Below are positions 9,070-18,709 of a stretch of 64,000 nucleotides of DNA, piece by piece. The translations under genes were made by a program, and so were the position numbers. This stretch comes from Rhodobacteraceae bacterium Alg231-30 (GTDB lineage: Bacteria > Pseudomonadota > Alphaproteobacteria > Rhodobacterales > Rhodobacteraceae): the NCBI GenBank assembly GCA_900143615.1, contig FREU01000005.1:307458-371457 (forward strand), written 5' to 3'. The notes beneath the pieces were generated by a model, which was not told where the DNA came from, ran no database searches, and saw only the letters and a list, made by a program, of their open reading frames with translations. The stretch's first letter is position 1. Each line of letters starts with the position of its first letter.

Positions 9070-9612
9070 ATGCGAACATCCCTACTTTCTGCGCTGTTTT
9101 TCGGGGCAGCAAGCATCGCCGCCGCAGACGCGCCACAAGTCCCATCGCAAGCCCCCTATATTGTCCTGAGCGAAAACCACGACGAACCGAACGGGTTTGG
9201 ATTTTGCATCGATACATATGGACCGGGTCAATCCGACCTAATGCAAACCCATTCCTGCAAACCCGCCAGCGAAGGTGAGCCGCGCACCTATGCTGGCCAT
9301 GACACACGTTTTCAATATGACGCCGACAGCTTGCAAGTCATGTCCTACGCCTTCGAAGGGTTCTGCATGCAGGTCTTGATCGCCAGCGAAAAAGCCGAAT
9401 TTGCGCTTCTGGAATGCAGCGATCATCCGCGCCAAAAATTTGTCTACAACGACGCGGATCAAACCCTCAGACTGAATGAAGACCAAGAGATATGCGTGAC
9501 CGTGGCATCAGAAACGGTCCCTGCGGGTCCATGGGTAAAACGGGCACTGACATTGGAAGCCTGCGACAGTGCGGACGCCGCGCGACAGCAGTGGAGTGTC
9601 GTCGCCGAGTGA
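9070..9612 (+). CDS. Secreted six-cysteine protein, probable ricin-B-type beta-trefoil
   Basis: A 180-residue protein with a signal peptide (MRTSLLSALFFGAASIAAADA). The mature part contains three similar blocks, each with a first Cys (FCID, FCMQ, ICVT) and a second Cys some 20-30 residues later (HSCK, LECS, LEAC). Aromatic positions follow (TRFQY, QKFVY and the classical QQW near the C-terminus). Three Cys-paired repeats ending in QxW-like motifs are the hallmark of ricin B-chain lectin domains, so a periplasmic or secreted sugar-binding protein is likely. It has no catalytic domain and sits alone. AAAGGA precedes the ATG. Confidence 0.72.
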   Translation: MRTSLLSALFFGAASIAAADAPQVPSQAPYIVLSENHDEPNGFGFCIDTYGPGQSDLMQTHSCKPASEGEPRTYAGHDTRFQYDADSLQVMSYAFEGFCMQVLIASEKAEFALLECSDHPRQKFVYNDADQTLRLNEDQEICVTVASETVPAGPWVKRALTLEACDSADAARQQWSVVAE

Positions 9613-9712
9613 CTGCATCGCGGACGCGATCGGCTACATCTGCGCAAAACACACGAAACGGGGTTACGGGCCTTCGCCCTGCCCCATCAACACTCCCGTG
9701 TCCCTGATACGG

Positions 9713-10993
9713 TTAATGCATCTTCGATCGTATCCGCCGCACCATCCACCAGACCAACGCTACCACCGGCAGCGTGACAAGTGCTGTCACCATGCCTTTG
9801 GACAACTCTGTCGCCTCAACCAGCGGATAGGCTGCATAGCTCACCAGCGAGACCGCATAATAGCTGATCGCCACCACCGACAGCCCTTCAACCGTCTCCT
9901 GCAAACGCAAGGCCGTTTGTGCGCGCTGATCCATACTTTCCAACAAGGCCTGGTTCTGAGCCGAGCGCGCCACCTCGACTTTGGTGCGCAACAGCTCCCC
10001 TGCGCGACTGGCCCGATCCGCCAGAGATTGCAGCCTGGATCGCGTCGAGGCCACAGTGCGCATTGCCGGATCATAGCGCCGGCTCATGAACTCGCCAAAT
10101 AACTGCCGACCCAGAAAACGGTCCTCACGCAATACCTTGATGCGCTGGTTCACAATCGCCTCATACGCCTCGGTTGCGCCAAAGCGAAACGAGGTATCCG
10201 CGATCAGCTTTTCAATGTCACTGGACAACTCCAATAACGTTTCAAGTGTCGCATCCGCTTCTTCCTCAGAGGACCGTAAATACCCCATCAACCGCGCGGT
10301 CTCAGCCTCAAGTTCCCCAAGCACATTGCTAATGGATTTGACCCGAAAATATCCCAACATCGACATCGTTTTATAGGTTTCGATCTCACATAGCCGCTGG
10401 ACCACACGCCCCACGCGCCGTCGTCCCGTCTCGGCTGAGGCAAACACGGCCATGCGCAGATGTCCCGCCGGATCAATCCGAAAATCGGTGGCAACCACGC
10501 AAGATTGATCCAGCACATAGCTCACCGCCAGACTTTCGGGCACAAACCATTCCCCCATTGCCACGTCGATCACCGCATCTTCTGGCATGCGATCCACACG
10601 GATCAGCGCCGAGGTGATGCGCTTGCCAGGAGCGCGCGCAAGCCAGTCTTCCGGGAAAACTTCGAACTCTGCCGGATCAAACGCCCGCGCGCTTAATCCC
10701 TCGGTGAACACCGTATATGTCACAAATTCCGCATGCTGCTCCCATTTCAGCATATGCCGCCCGATCATTCCGGAATAATGCGTCGCGCCGGGCTGTGGAT
10801 GAGCAGCCCCATGGCGGTCTAACAAGTCACACAAATGCGCCAAATCGGTGTCGCCAATTTGCCCAACAGCATCTTTCGGTTTGCGGATCGCCAAAAACAC
10901 CGCGCCACACGGTACTTCCAACGTCGGAAATGGCCGCGCATGCAGTTCATTGGCCAATTTGTACCGCAACGGATGGTCCTGAATGGGCGTCAT
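9713..10993 (-). CDS. DUF3422 family membrane-anchored protein
   Basis: A 426-residue protein of the DUF3422 family, function unknown. It starts with the family signature HPLRYKLANELHARPFP. The middle (about residues 240-370) is helical and charged, probably coiled coil (VLGELEAETARLMGYLRSSE and following). Two hydrophobic helices close to the C-terminus (about 380-420, ending in RRIRSKMH) would anchor it in the inner membrane with a large cytoplasmic head. GAGGAG precedes the ATG. It stands alone, converging on the lectin-like gene. Confidence 0.88.
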   Translation of the reverse strand: MTPIQDHPLRYKLANELHARPFPTLEVPCGAVFLAIRKPKDAVGQIGDTDLAHLCDLLDRHGAAHPQPGATHYSGMIGRHMLKWEQHAEFVTYTVFTEGLSARAFDPAEFEVFPEDWLARAPGKRITSALIRVDRMPEDAVIDVAMGEWFVPESLAVSYVLDQSCVVATDFRIDPAGHLRMAVFASAETGRRRVGRVVQRLCEIETYKTMSMLGYFRVKSISNVLGELEAETARLMGYLRSSEEEADATLETLLELSSDIEKLIADTSFRFGATEAYEAIVNQRIKVLREDRFLGRQLFGEFMSRRYDPAMRTVASTRSRLQSLADRASRAGELLRTKVEVARSAQNQALLESMDQRAQTALRLQETVEGLSVVAISYYAVSLVSYAAYPLVEATELSKGMVTALVTLPVVALVWWMVRRIRSKMH

Positions 10994-11199
10994 TTTACTC
11001 TCCTCATCCGCCGCACCCTATCCGAATTGGAAAACATGTAAAGAAATCATTTGTTTCAATGAGTTAGCGGAATACAACGGCATACAGTCGAGAATTTCGA
11101 GCACAGCCAGCACTCTGCGCCAAGGCGCAAGTCACCAAAGCCATTGAAAAAATTCGCAAGCCTATCTAAAACCACAAACGCATCTCATTAGAGGTGCAC

Positions 11200-11336
11200 G
11201 TTCTCAGGGCGGGGCGAAATTCCCCACCGGCGGTAAGCAGCTCTCTGTAAGCCCGCGAGCGCCTCTCACCATGAGAGGGTCAGCAGATCAGGTGTAACTC
11301 CTGAGCCGACGGTCATAGTCCGGATGAAAGAGAGCG
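11200..11336 (+). promoter_or_regulatory. FMN riboswitch (RFN element)
   Basis: The conserved RFN blocks appear in order: TTCTCAGGGCGGGGCGAAAT at the 5' side, CCCCACCGGCGGTAAGCAG, GCCCGCGAGC, a variable hairpin (CCTCTCACCATGAGAGG), then GCAGATCAGGTGTAACTCC, TGAGCCGACGGTCATAGTC and CGGATGAAAGAGAG closing the P1 stem. FMN-bound RFN elements repress riboflavin synthesis or uptake genes. The next gene downstream is a drug/metabolite-type transporter, so this is an uptake gene under flavin control. The 10994-11199 stretch before it shows nothing else I can name apart from the presumed promoter. Confidence 0.95.
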
Positions 11337-11348
11337 GAGAAGCGTCAC

Positions 11349-11420
11349 GGCGTTCATGCGACCGTGCGCTTGTCCTGTCTGCCTTGGGTTATGTGCGTCA
11401 AGAAAGAAGGACAAAACGCC
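11349..11420 (+). promoter_or_regulatory. Expression platform: helix that sequesters the ribN ribosome-binding site
   Basis: The 13 bases right before the ATG (AGGACAA at 11408-11414 plus AACGCC at 11415-11420) can pair with TTGTCCT (11370-11376) and GGCGTT (11349-11354). The 3' strand is continuous and the 5' strand has a 15-base bulge. The helix covers the AAGG part of the Shine-Dalgarno. No U-run terminator follows the aptamer, so control at translation initiation is the natural reading. Confidence 0.6.
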
Positions 11421-12305
11421 ATGACTCGGTTTTTACCAACACTCACTCCGACCACCGCCGGAGCCATATTGATGATCGCTGCGGGGCTGCTGTTCGCGCT
11501 GATCAACACGCTTGTACAATACGGGGCCATGACGATGGGCCTGCCGCCAGCCCGCATCGCATTCTGGCAGTATCTCATTGCCACACTCTGGCTGCTACCT
11601 TGGGTGCTTTGGCGCTATCCCAACGCACTGCGAACACAGGCCTTCGGCAAACATGTCCTGCGCGTTGGCTTTGCCGTAATCGGTGTTCAATTCTGGATCA
11701 CAGGTCTTGCATATGTGCCGATCTGGCAGGCTATCGCGCTGATTATGCTCTCGCCTTTCTTTGTCACCGCGATGGCAGGTCTCTGGCTGGGCGAAGAGGT
11801 CTCAGCGCACCGCTGGGCTGCGGTTGTCACAGGCTTTTTCGGCGGGGCCCTCATTCTTGCGCCTTGGTCAGATGCCTTTACCGTCCATGCTCTCCTGCCT
11901 GTTGGGGCCGCCATTTTCTGGGGATTGGTTAGCTTGATGACCAAAGAGATGTCTCAGCGCGAAAGCCCTGCGGCTCTTACACTCTATCTGCTCCTGCTGC
12001 TCACGCCGATCAACGCAGGTCTTGGTTTGAGCGTGGGTCTGATGTTGGATGCGACGTCCGCGACCCTGCTGCTTGGCGCAGGGCTGCTCACCGCGCTGGC
12101 GCAATACTTTCTGGCCCGCGCTTATAGCATCGCCGACGCCGCCTACCTTCAGCCGTTTGACCACCTTAAATTGCCCTTCAACGTTGTGTTGGGATTTGCT
12201 GTCTTCGGCTACGCCCCTCCTGGCAACCTCTGGCTCGGCGCGGCTCTCATTGTGGGGGCGTCAATGGCGCTCGTGCATCAGGAGGCCCGACTAAAACCTG
12301 CGTAA
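11421..12305 (+). CDS. ribN: Riboflavin transporter, EamA/DMT superfamily
   Basis: A 294-residue inner-membrane protein with about ten hydrophobic segments in two EamA halves (residues ~15-135 and ~150-285), typical of drug/metabolite transporters. A DMT transporter directly behind an FMN riboswitch matches RibN, the riboflavin importer described in alphaproteobacteria. The assignment rests on that context as much as on sequence. The frame is open 19 codons further upstream, but the ATG at 11421 has AAGAAGG before it and matches the usual N-terminus just ahead of the first helix. Confidence 0.85.
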   Translation: MTRFLPTLTPTTAGAILMIAAGLLFALINTLVQYGAMTMGLPPARIAFWQYLIATLWLLPWVLWRYPNALRTQAFGKHVLRVGFAVIGVQFWITGLAYVPIWQAIALIMLSPFFVTAMAGLWLGEEVSAHRWAAVVTGFFGGALILAPWSDAFTVHALLPVGAAIFWGLVSLMTKEMSQRESPAALTLYLLLLLTPINAGLGLSVGLMLDATSATLLLGAGLLTALAQYFLARAYSIADAAYLQPFDHLKLPFNVVLGFAVFGYAPPGNLWLGAALIVGASMALVHQEARLKPA

Positions 12306-12583
12306 AGGCTTTAACATCTTCCCAATAAATAGGTCGCCCTTCACGTCATGGGGGGCGGCTCTAATAGATTTCTAGTGTCTCAACGGAAGTCTCCAGAAAT
12401 ATTTCACCGCCAAAGAATTCACCAGGAGTTTCGTAGCGGCGCAAAGCTGCCGGAGCCCCTGAGCCATCAAAGAAAACCACCGGCCAAGGCTATTTTCCTT
12501 TTCAATTGAAACAATGACGGCACTGGTTTCCAATTGCTTGTTCTGTAAAACAACATCACCACACAATTTTAAGGCTTCCCACC

Positions 12584-13753
12584 ATGCTTCGCGACCTTTC
12601 CCCACCGGCGGTCTATATGGGACTGCTTGCCGCTTTTGTGGGCTATTCCGCCTCCTTCGCGATTGTTTTGGCGGGCATAACCGCCATGGGGGCAAGCGAA
12701 GCTCAGGCGGCAACCGGATTGTTCTTTGCCACTATCGGCATGGGCGTGGGTAGCATCTGGTTGCCTGCCGTGACCCGCATTCCAGCTGCGGTAGCGTGGT
12801 CCACACCCGGGGCTGCCTTTTTGGCCGCGACCTCAGCCTTAGTTGGCGGCTTTGGTGAAGCGGTTGGCGCGTTGATGTGCTGCGGCGCATTGATTGTCGT
12901 CACGGGATTTGTACCCGCCCTCGGGCGCATTGTCTCCGCCATTCCCAAACCGATTGCCAATGCCTTGCTTGCCGGTGTTTTGCTCAAATTATGTTTCGCT
13001 CCGGCCGTCGCGCTGGGATCTATTCCCCTGCTGGTTTTACCCGTTCTTCTGGCGTGGCTCATTGGTCTGATCTGGAATCGGCTTGCTGCGATGCCTCTGG
13101 CGGTAATCGCCTTCCTTGTGGTGCTCTATTTTGCAGTTGATACCTCACCCGCGGCTCTGCCCACCGACACATCGTGGTTGCCAAATTTAACACCCGCCGC
13201 CCCTATCTTTACGCTCCAGTCTGTCTTCTCCATCGCGTTGCCGCTCTATCTGGTCACCATGGCGGGTCAGAACATCCCCGGTTTTGCGGTACTGGAGTTG
13301 AATAGCTATAGCGTGCAACGCCAACCCTTGCTGCGTAAAACCGGCATTGTCAGCCTTTTGATCGCCCCGTTTGGCGCCATTCCTGTCAACATGTCCGCAA
13401 TCACCGCCGCCATGATGGCTGGAGAAGACGCAGGGCGTGACCCTAAAACCCGCTACTGGGCCGCAATCATTTCCGGCATTGCCTATGTCTTGCTTGCCTT
13501 TGCCGCAGGGTTTGTCACCACATTGGCCAACCTCGCCCCTGCCGCATTGATCACCGCCGTCGCGGGTCTTGCCTTGATCCCTGCATTGGTGAGCGCCATC
13601 TCTGCGGCCTTTAGCGACCCCAAACAGGTAGAAGCCCCCGCCCTGACATTCCTGATCGCAGCAAGCGGCATGTCGCTCTTTGGTGTGAGCGGCGCGTTCT
13701 GGGCGGTCATTGTCGGCGCGATTGTCTGGGGCGCAAAAAACCTGTCTCGATAG
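12584..13753 (+). CDS. benE: BenE-family benzoate/H+ symporter-like transporter
   Basis: A 389-residue inner-membrane protein, hydrophobic almost throughout with about twelve helices. Family features include MGLLAAFVGYSASFAIVLAG at residues 11-30, the STPGAAFLA segment near 68 and the PKPIANALLAGVLLKLC stretch near 121. BenE proteins import aromatic acids such as benzoate with protons, but many homologues sit away from aromatic catabolic genes, as here, so the substrate is open. A weak AAGG lies 10 bases before the ATG. The 278-base spacer on its left (12306-12583) shows no gene. Confidence 0.85.
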   Translation: MLRDLSPPAVYMGLLAAFVGYSASFAIVLAGITAMGASEAQAATGLFFATIGMGVGSIWLPAVTRIPAAVAWSTPGAAFLAATSALVGGFGEAVGALMCCGALIVVTGFVPALGRIVSAIPKPIANALLAGVLLKLCFAPAVALGSIPLLVLPVLLAWLIGLIWNRLAAMPLAVIAFLVVLYFAVDTSPAALPTDTSWLPNLTPAAPIFTLQSVFSIALPLYLVTMAGQNIPGFAVLELNSYSVQRQPLLRKTGIVSLLIAPFGAIPVNMSAITAAMMAGEDAGRDPKTRYWAAIISGIAYVLLAFAAGFVTTLANLAPAALITAVAGLALIPALVSAISAAFSDPKQVEAPALTFLIAASGMSLFGVSGAFWAVIVGAIVWGAKNLSR

Positions 13754-13817
13754 AGTGGTCGGGGGCTGCGGCTTCAGACCAGCCCAGATACCCCAGCACA
13801 ACGGCTCGATCCCCCCA

Positions 13818-13856
13818 ACAAAAAAGGCGCCCCAATCGGGACGCCTTTATCTTTTT
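13818..13856. terminator. Bidirectional terminator between convergent benE and pntB
   Basis: AAAGGCG (13823-13829) pairs with CGCCTTT (13842-13848), with an inner CCC/GGG pair. The plus strand then runs into ATCTTTTT, and the complementary A run at 13818-13825 gives a U run on the minus strand. It lies between the stops of two convergent genes. Confidence 0.8.
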
Positions 13857-13870
13857 GATCCTCTGAGTAC

Positions 13871-15304
13871 TTACTCAATCAGACCCAATAGTTTGTCCAG
13901 AGACGCCTTCGCATCGCCATAGAACATGCGCGTGTTCTCCTTAAAGAACAGCGGGTTCTCAATGCCCGAATAGCCAGTCCCCTGACCACGCTTGGACACA
14001 AACACCTGCTTGGCTTTCCAGCATTCCAGCACTGGCATACCCGCGATCGGACTGTTCGGATCTTCCTGTGCAGCCGGATTCACGATGTCGTTTGAGCCGA
14101 TCACAATCGCCACATCTGTGTCCGGGAAATCGTCGTTGATTTCATCCATTTCCAGCACGATGTCATATGGCACCTTGGCCTCTGCTAAGAGCACGTTCAT
14201 ATGGCCAGGCAAACGCCCCGCAACAGGGTGGATCGCAAAGCGAACCTCTTTACCCTTGGCGCGCAAACGACGGGTCAGCTCAGCGACGTTTTGCTGTGCC
14301 TGCGCCACCGCCATGCCGTAGCCTGGAATGATAACCACACTGTCTGCTTCATCCAACGCAGTTGCCACACCATCAGCTTCAATCGCGATCTGCTCGCCTT
14401 CCACTTCCATGGCCGGACCCGTTGTGCCGCCAAAGCCGCCCAAAATGACCGAAACAAACGAGCGGTTCATCGCCTTACACATGATGTAGCTCAGGATCGC
14501 CCCAGACGAACCCACCAGCGCCCCAACGACAATCAACAGATCGTTGCCAAGGCTGAAACCAATCGCAGCCGCGGCCCAACCCGAATAGGAGTTCAGCATC
14601 GATACCACCACGGGCATATCCGCGCCGCCAATACCCATGATCAGGTGATAGCCGATGAACAGCGCCATGGCCGTCATCAGGATCAGCGGCAGCAAACCAC
14701 CGGTGTTGCAATACCAGATCAAGCTGAGCACCGAAATCGCCGCCGCAGACGCGTTCAGCATATGCCCACCAGGCAGTTTGGTCGCATTTGAGGTCAGTTT
14801 GCCCGACAGCTTGCCATACGCCACCACAGAGCCAGTAAAGGTCACCGCCCCGATGAAGACACCCAAGAACAGCTCAACCCGCAGGATGCCGATCTCAACG
14901 CCGTCTTTCTTGGCCAGAAGCGCTGCAAAACCTTCCAGAGTTTTCTTGGTGGCATCATCCATTGCCATGACACGGCCCAGCTCAATATGCGCAATCAAGC
15001 CCACAAAAACCGCCGCCAGACCAACCAGCGCGTGCATACCGGCCACAAGCTCCGGCATCTGGGTCATCTCGACCTTGCTGGCCAGCTGATACCCAATCGC
15101 GCCACCGGCTGCGATCAGGATAATAGACAGCCACCACAGCCCCGCTCCAGGGCCAATGAGTGTGGCGAACACGGCCAATCCCATGCCCACGATGCCGTAC
15201 CATACCGCGCGTTTCGCGCTCTCTTGTCCGCTCAAACCGCCAAGTGACAGGATGAAAAGGACAGCCGCAACCACATAGGCCGCTGTTGTAAATCCAAAGT
15301 CCAT
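13871..15304 (-). CDS. pntB: NAD(P) transhydrogenase subunit beta
   Basis: A 477-residue subunit of the proton-pumping transhydrogenase that makes NADPH from NADH at the inner membrane. The N-terminal ~260 residues hold about nine membrane helices. The rest is the NADP-binding domain III, with [11 protein letters not shown] near 327 and the late [20 protein letters not shown] near residues 400-420, a family signature. GGAGG precedes the ATG, 12 bases after pntA. Length and motifs are complete. Confidence 0.97.
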   Translation of the reverse strand: MDFGFTTAAYVVAAVLFILSLGGLSGQESAKRAVWYGIVGMGLAVFATLIGPGAGLWWLSIILIAAGGAIGYQLASKVEMTQMPELVAGMHALVGLAAVFVGLIAHIELGRVMAMDDATKKTLEGFAALLAKKDGVEIGILRVELFLGVFIGAVTFTGSVVAYGKLSGKLTSNATKLPGGHMLNASAAAISVLSLIWYCNTGGLLPLILMTAMALFIGYHLIMGIGGADMPVVVSMLNSYSGWAAAAIGFSLGNDLLIVVGALVGSSGAILSYIMCKAMNRSFVSVILGGFGGTTGPAMEVEGEQIAIEADGVATALDEADSVVIIPGYGMAVAQAQQNVAELTRRLRAKGKEVRFAIHPVAGRLPGHMNVLLAEAKVPYDIVLEMDEINDDFPDTDVAIVIGSNDIVNPAAQEDPNSPIAGMPVLECWKAKQVFVSKRGQGTGYSGIENPLFFKENTRMFYGDAKASLDKLLGLIE

Positions 15305-15316
15305 TTTCCCGCCTCC

Positions 15317-16888
15317 TTAAGATTTCTGGAACATGGCGAGCATGCGCCGGGTGACAAGGAAGCCGCCGAAGATGTTGATACCAGCCATAAAGACCGACAA
15401 CGCCGCCAGCAGGATCACCAAGAAGCTGCCCGATCCGATCTGCATCAGCGCCCCCAGAATAATGATCGATGAAATCGCATTGGTCACCGCCATCAGCGGT
15501 GTGTGCAAGCTGTGCGCCACACCCCAGATAACCTGGAAGCCAACAAACACGGCTAGTACAAACACGATAAAGTGCTGCATGAAGCTGGCCGGCGCCACGA
15601 GGCCAACACCAAGGATCAACGCACCACCAACAGCCAGCAAAGTCACCTGCTGTTTGGTCTGCGCCTTAAACGCCGCAACTTCGGCCGCACGTTTTTCTTC
15701 TGCTGTCAGTTCCGGCACCACCTCTTTGGGTTTCGCCGCAATCGCCGCCACTTTGGGCGGTGGGGGTGGGAATGTGATCTCACCTTCAAAGGCCACAGTC
15801 GAGCCACGGATCACGTCGTCTTCCATGTCGTGATTGATCTGACCGTCTTTTTCAGGGGTCAGGTCGGTCATCATGTGACGGATGTTGGTCGCATAAAGCG
15901 TCGAAGACTGTGCGGCCATGCGGCTTGGGAAATCGGTGTAACCGATGATGGTCACGCCATTTTCAGTGACGATTTTCTCGTCCATCACGGTCAACTTACA
16001 GTTGCCGCCCTTTTCCGCAGCCAGATCGACGATTACCGATCCGGGCTTCATCGCGGCAACCATGTCTTCGGTCCACAGCTCAGGGGCTTCGCGGTTCGGG
16101 ATCAGCGCCGTGGTGATCACGATATCGACCTCAGGGGCCAGTTCACGGAACTTCGCCAGCTGCGCTTCGCGGAACTCGGGGCTGGACACCGCCGCATAAC
16201 CGCCAGTGGCCGCGCCATCGGCCTGCTCTTCTTCAAAATCGAGATAGACGAACTCGGCGCCCATCGATTCCACTTGCTCGGCCACTTCGGGACGCACATC
16301 AAACGCCAAAGTGATGGCGCCGAGACTTGTAGATGTACCAATCGCGGCCAATCCGGCCACGCCTGCACCCACAACCAGAACCTTGGCTGGCGGCACTTTA
16401 CCGGCGGCAGTGATCTGACCGGTAAAGAAGCGGCCAAAGTTGTTACCGGCTTCGATAACCGCGCGATAACCAGCGATGTTTGCCATCGAGCTGAGCGCGT
16501 CCATCTTTTGAGCGCGCGAAATCCGTGGCACCATTTCCATGGCGATCACATTTGCGCCCTTGGCTTTGGCAGCCTCCATGCCAGCGTCATTCGCGGCAGG
16601 GTTAAAGAACGAAATGAGTGTCTTGCCTTTGGTCAGACGCTTTAGTTCTGTCTCATTGGGCTGGCGCACTTTGGCGACGATATCCACGGACTTCCACAAA
16701 GCTGCAGGTGTTTTGATCACCTCAACTCCGGCGTCCTTATAGGCAGCATCTGAAAAACCAGCCGCAGCCCCCGCGCCCGCTTCGATGGCGCATTCATATC
16801 CCAGTTTCATAAGTTGTTTGGCGGAATCCGGCGTCATCGCGACCCGATTTTCTCCGTCAAACACCTCCTTAGGTGTCCCGATCTTCAC
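15317..16888 (-). CDS. pntA: NAD(P) transhydrogenase subunit alpha
   Basis: A 523-residue subunit. The NAD-binding domain I, an alanine-dehydrogenase-like fold, covers residues ~1-380 ([20 protein letters not shown] near 170). After a Pro-rich linker ([14 protein letters not shown]) come about four membrane helices in the C-terminal ~110 residues. Some Rhodobacterales carry alpha as two shorter genes; here it is one chain. The start is GTG (16888) with GGGGAGA upstream. It is followed by pntB in the same operon. Confidence 0.96.
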   Translation of the reverse strand: MKIGTPKEVFDGENRVAMTPDSAKQLMKLGYECAIEAGAGAAAGFSDAAYKDAGVEVIKTPAALWKSVDIVAKVRQPNETELKRLTKGKTLISFFNPAANDAGMEAAKAKGANVIAMEMVPRISRAQKMDALSSMANIAGYRAVIEAGNNFGRFFTGQITAAGKVPPAKVLVVGAGVAGLAAIGTSTSLGAITLAFDVRPEVAEQVESMGAEFVYLDFEEEQADGAATGGYAAVSSPEFREAQLAKFRELAPEVDIVITTALIPNREAPELWTEDMVAAMKPGSVIVDLAAEKGGNCKLTVMDEKIVTENGVTIIGYTDFPSRMAAQSSTLYATNIRHMMTDLTPEKDGQINHDMEDDVIRGSTVAFEGEITFPPPPPKVAAIAAKPKEVVPELTAEEKRAAEVAAFKAQTKQQVTLLAVGGALILGVGLVAPASFMQHFIVFVLAVFVGFQVIWGVAHSLHTPLMAVTNAISSIIILGALMQIGSGSFLVILLAALSVFMAGINIFGGFLVTRRMLAMFQKS

Positions 16889-17022
16889 GTTTCAAGTCTC
16901 CCCTCGATCATGGAGCAATAATATTTCTCGCAACCCATGCTGCGCTTGCACAATGTTTTAACGTCAAGGCGTATGCAGCACAAGCAAACAGGTTACGCCC
17001 GTAGTTCTACGACGCAACGACA

Positions 17023-17475
17023 TCACAACCACCGCCGCGTCTTTTGACAATAGCGCGCAAAATCTGCGCGAAACTTCCGCCGCAAGCGGTTCTCTTCTGG
17101 CACGACAAAGCGCCTCTCCAATATCCACAATAAGATCGGCACCAGCGCCAGCGAGGGCACGGCGTCCCAATACAAAATAAATCCGGTCAAGATCATCAGA
17201 TCCCCCAGATAAATCGGATTGCGCGAGCGGCTGAAAATACCGCTCTGCACAAGGCTATCTGCCTCACGGTGCGGAATGACGGTGGTCTTCTGGCGGCGCA
17301 TCTCATGCACAGCCAATGCCATCAGCACCACACCGCCGCCAACCAGCAAACCGCCCAAGAATTGTGACCACGCCCCACCAAGGCTTAGCCCCAACGAATA
17401 GTAGCTCGCCTGCACCCAAGCCAGCACCAAGGCAGCAATCAACCAAATGGGGGGAATGTCCAGCCAGCGCATCAT
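17023..17475 (-). CDS. Isoprenylcysteine carboxyl methyltransferase-like membrane protein
   Basis: A 150-residue membrane protein of the ICMT/PEMT-like methyltransferase family. It has about four helices. The conserved C-terminal region reads SGIFSRSRNPIYLGDLMILT (the RNPIY motif near residue 95) and then EENRLRRKFRADFARYCQ, including the family Glu-Glu. These enzymes methylate membrane-embedded or lipid substrates with SAM; the substrate here is unknown. The frame is open 16 codons upstream, but the ATG at 17475 has AAGGATGAGG in front of it, whereas the longer version has no ribosome site. Confidence 0.78.
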   Translation of the reverse strand: MMRWLDIPPIWLIAALVLAWVQASYYSLGLSLGGAWSQFLGGLLVGGGVVLMALAVHEMRRQKTTVIPHREADSLVQSGIFSRSRNPIYLGDLMILTGFILYWDAVPSLALVPILLWILERRFVVPEENRLRRKFRADFARYCQKTRRWL

Positions 17476-17792
17476 CGTGGCCTCATCCTTGGCGCGCGGC
17501 ACAAAAACCGCAGCATCCCGCACGTTTAGGCGCGGGTATGGGACAAGTCAGACAAGTGTCACGGCACATCATAGATCGGCTATGGACCAACCGCGCCTCC
17601 GTTTCAAGACGGCAGCGCGTCGCAAGGCCGGATAAGAGCAATCATGCCCGCTAATCCTGCAATCTTGGAAAATAATCCCTGATAATTCATCGCAAAAACA
17701 CCAAAGTGACGGAGCGACATTTTCTTGTGTCACGCTTGCCACATCGCCCCCCTCCCCTAAGCTCATGAAAACATCTTTGGGAGAATGACATC

Positions 17793-18554
17793 ATGGACAC
17801 AGGTTCACTATCGGGCAAACACGCACTGGTCACAGGCGGTGGAACTGGCATCGGCCTTGCCATCGCGCGCACATTGGCGGACCAAGGCGCAACTGTCACC
17901 ATCACCGGCCGCCGCCTAGACGTCCTGCAAGCGGCTGAGGGCAACGGCCTGCACGCGCTGGCAATGGATGTCGCGGATGAAGCCTCGGTGGTAGACGGTG
18001 TCGCCGCCGCCGTGGCCGCACGCGGGCCGATCCAGATATGTGTCGCCAACGCCGGCATCGCCGAAGGCCGTGCACTGCACAAAACCGATATGGAGTTCTG
18101 GCGCCGGATGATGTCGATCAACATTGACGGCGTGTTCCTGACCATCCGCGAAAGCCTCAAGTCGATGAACCAGACCGACTGGGGTCGCGTCATGGTGATT
18201 TCCTCCATCGCTGGCCTGCGCGGCCTCAAAGGTGCGCCCGCCTACTCCACCTCAAAACACGCAGTCATTGGCATGGTGAAATCTCTGGCCGCGGATTATG
18301 CGCGCAAACCCATCACCTTTAACGCCATCTGCCCTGCCTATGTGGAAACGCCGATCATCGATCAAAACATCCAAAGCATCATGGCACGCACAGGATGCTC
18401 CGAGGAAGAAGCCCGCCAGATGATGGTGGGTGTAAATCCCCACGGTCGCCTGATCACGCCCGAAGAAGTCGCCCATGCCGCGCTCTATCTCTGCTCTGAT
18501 CTAGGCGACAGCGTACGCGGCCAAACCATTCAGGTCTCTGGCGGCGAGATGTAA
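17793..18554 (+). CDS. Short-chain dehydrogenase/reductase (3-hydroxyacyl or 3-hydroxybutyrate type)
   Basis: A 253-residue classical SDR. The NAD(P) site is TGGGTGIG near residues 15-22, the NAG motif is ANAGI near 86, the catalytic Ser is in MVISSIAG near 136 and the Tyr-x-x-x-Lys is YSTSK near 153. The chain ends in the usual [16 protein letters not shown] after strand two suggests NADP use. Sequence style is near 3-hydroxybutyrate dehydrogenases and the SDRs of aromatic-CoA pathways, but the substrate cannot be fixed. A GGGAG site precedes the ATG. It is monocistronic. Confidence 0.87.
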   Translation: MDTGSLSGKHALVTGGGTGIGLAIARTLADQGATVTITGRRLDVLQAAEGNGLHALAMDVADEASVVDGVAAAVAARGPIQICVANAGIAEGRALHKTDMEFWRRMMSINIDGVFLTIRESLKSMNQTDWGRVMVISSIAGLRGLKGAPAYSTSKHAVIGMVKSLAADYARKPITFNAICPAYVETPIIDQNIQSIMARTGCSEEEARQMMVGVNPHGRLITPEEVAHAALYLCSDLGDSVRGQTIQVSGGEM

Positions 18555-18591
18555 GTCCACCACGCCTGAAGGCACTTATCATTTTCCATCG

Positions 18592-18622
18592 AACGCCTGC
18601 TCCCAGAACCGGAGCGGGCGTT
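18592..18622 (+). terminator. Hairpin after the SDR gene, possible terminator
   Basis: AACGCCTGCTCC (18592-18603) pairs with GGAGCGGGCGTT (18611-18622), 12 bp with one wobble, around a 7-base loop. The downstream TTAACAGTTTA is only weakly U-rich, so termination is likely but not certain. It sits between convergent genes. Confidence 0.55.
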
Positions 18623-18709
18623 TAACAGTTTAGCATCACCCTCAGCGCGCAAACAAAAACCAAAGCCCCTGGACATTCATTCATGTGCGTTCCCTTTCCG
18701 GAGATCGCC

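Noticed and set aside
9617..9630. Small palindrome ATCGCG-GA-CGCGAT after the lectin-like gene
   Set aside because: A 6-bp stem with a 2-base loop and no U run; too short to call a terminator and of a kind expected by chance in GC-rich DNA.
15572..16645. A 357-codon plus-strand open frame over pntA
   Set aside because: Antisense shadow of pntA with an unnatural His/Arg-rich composition.
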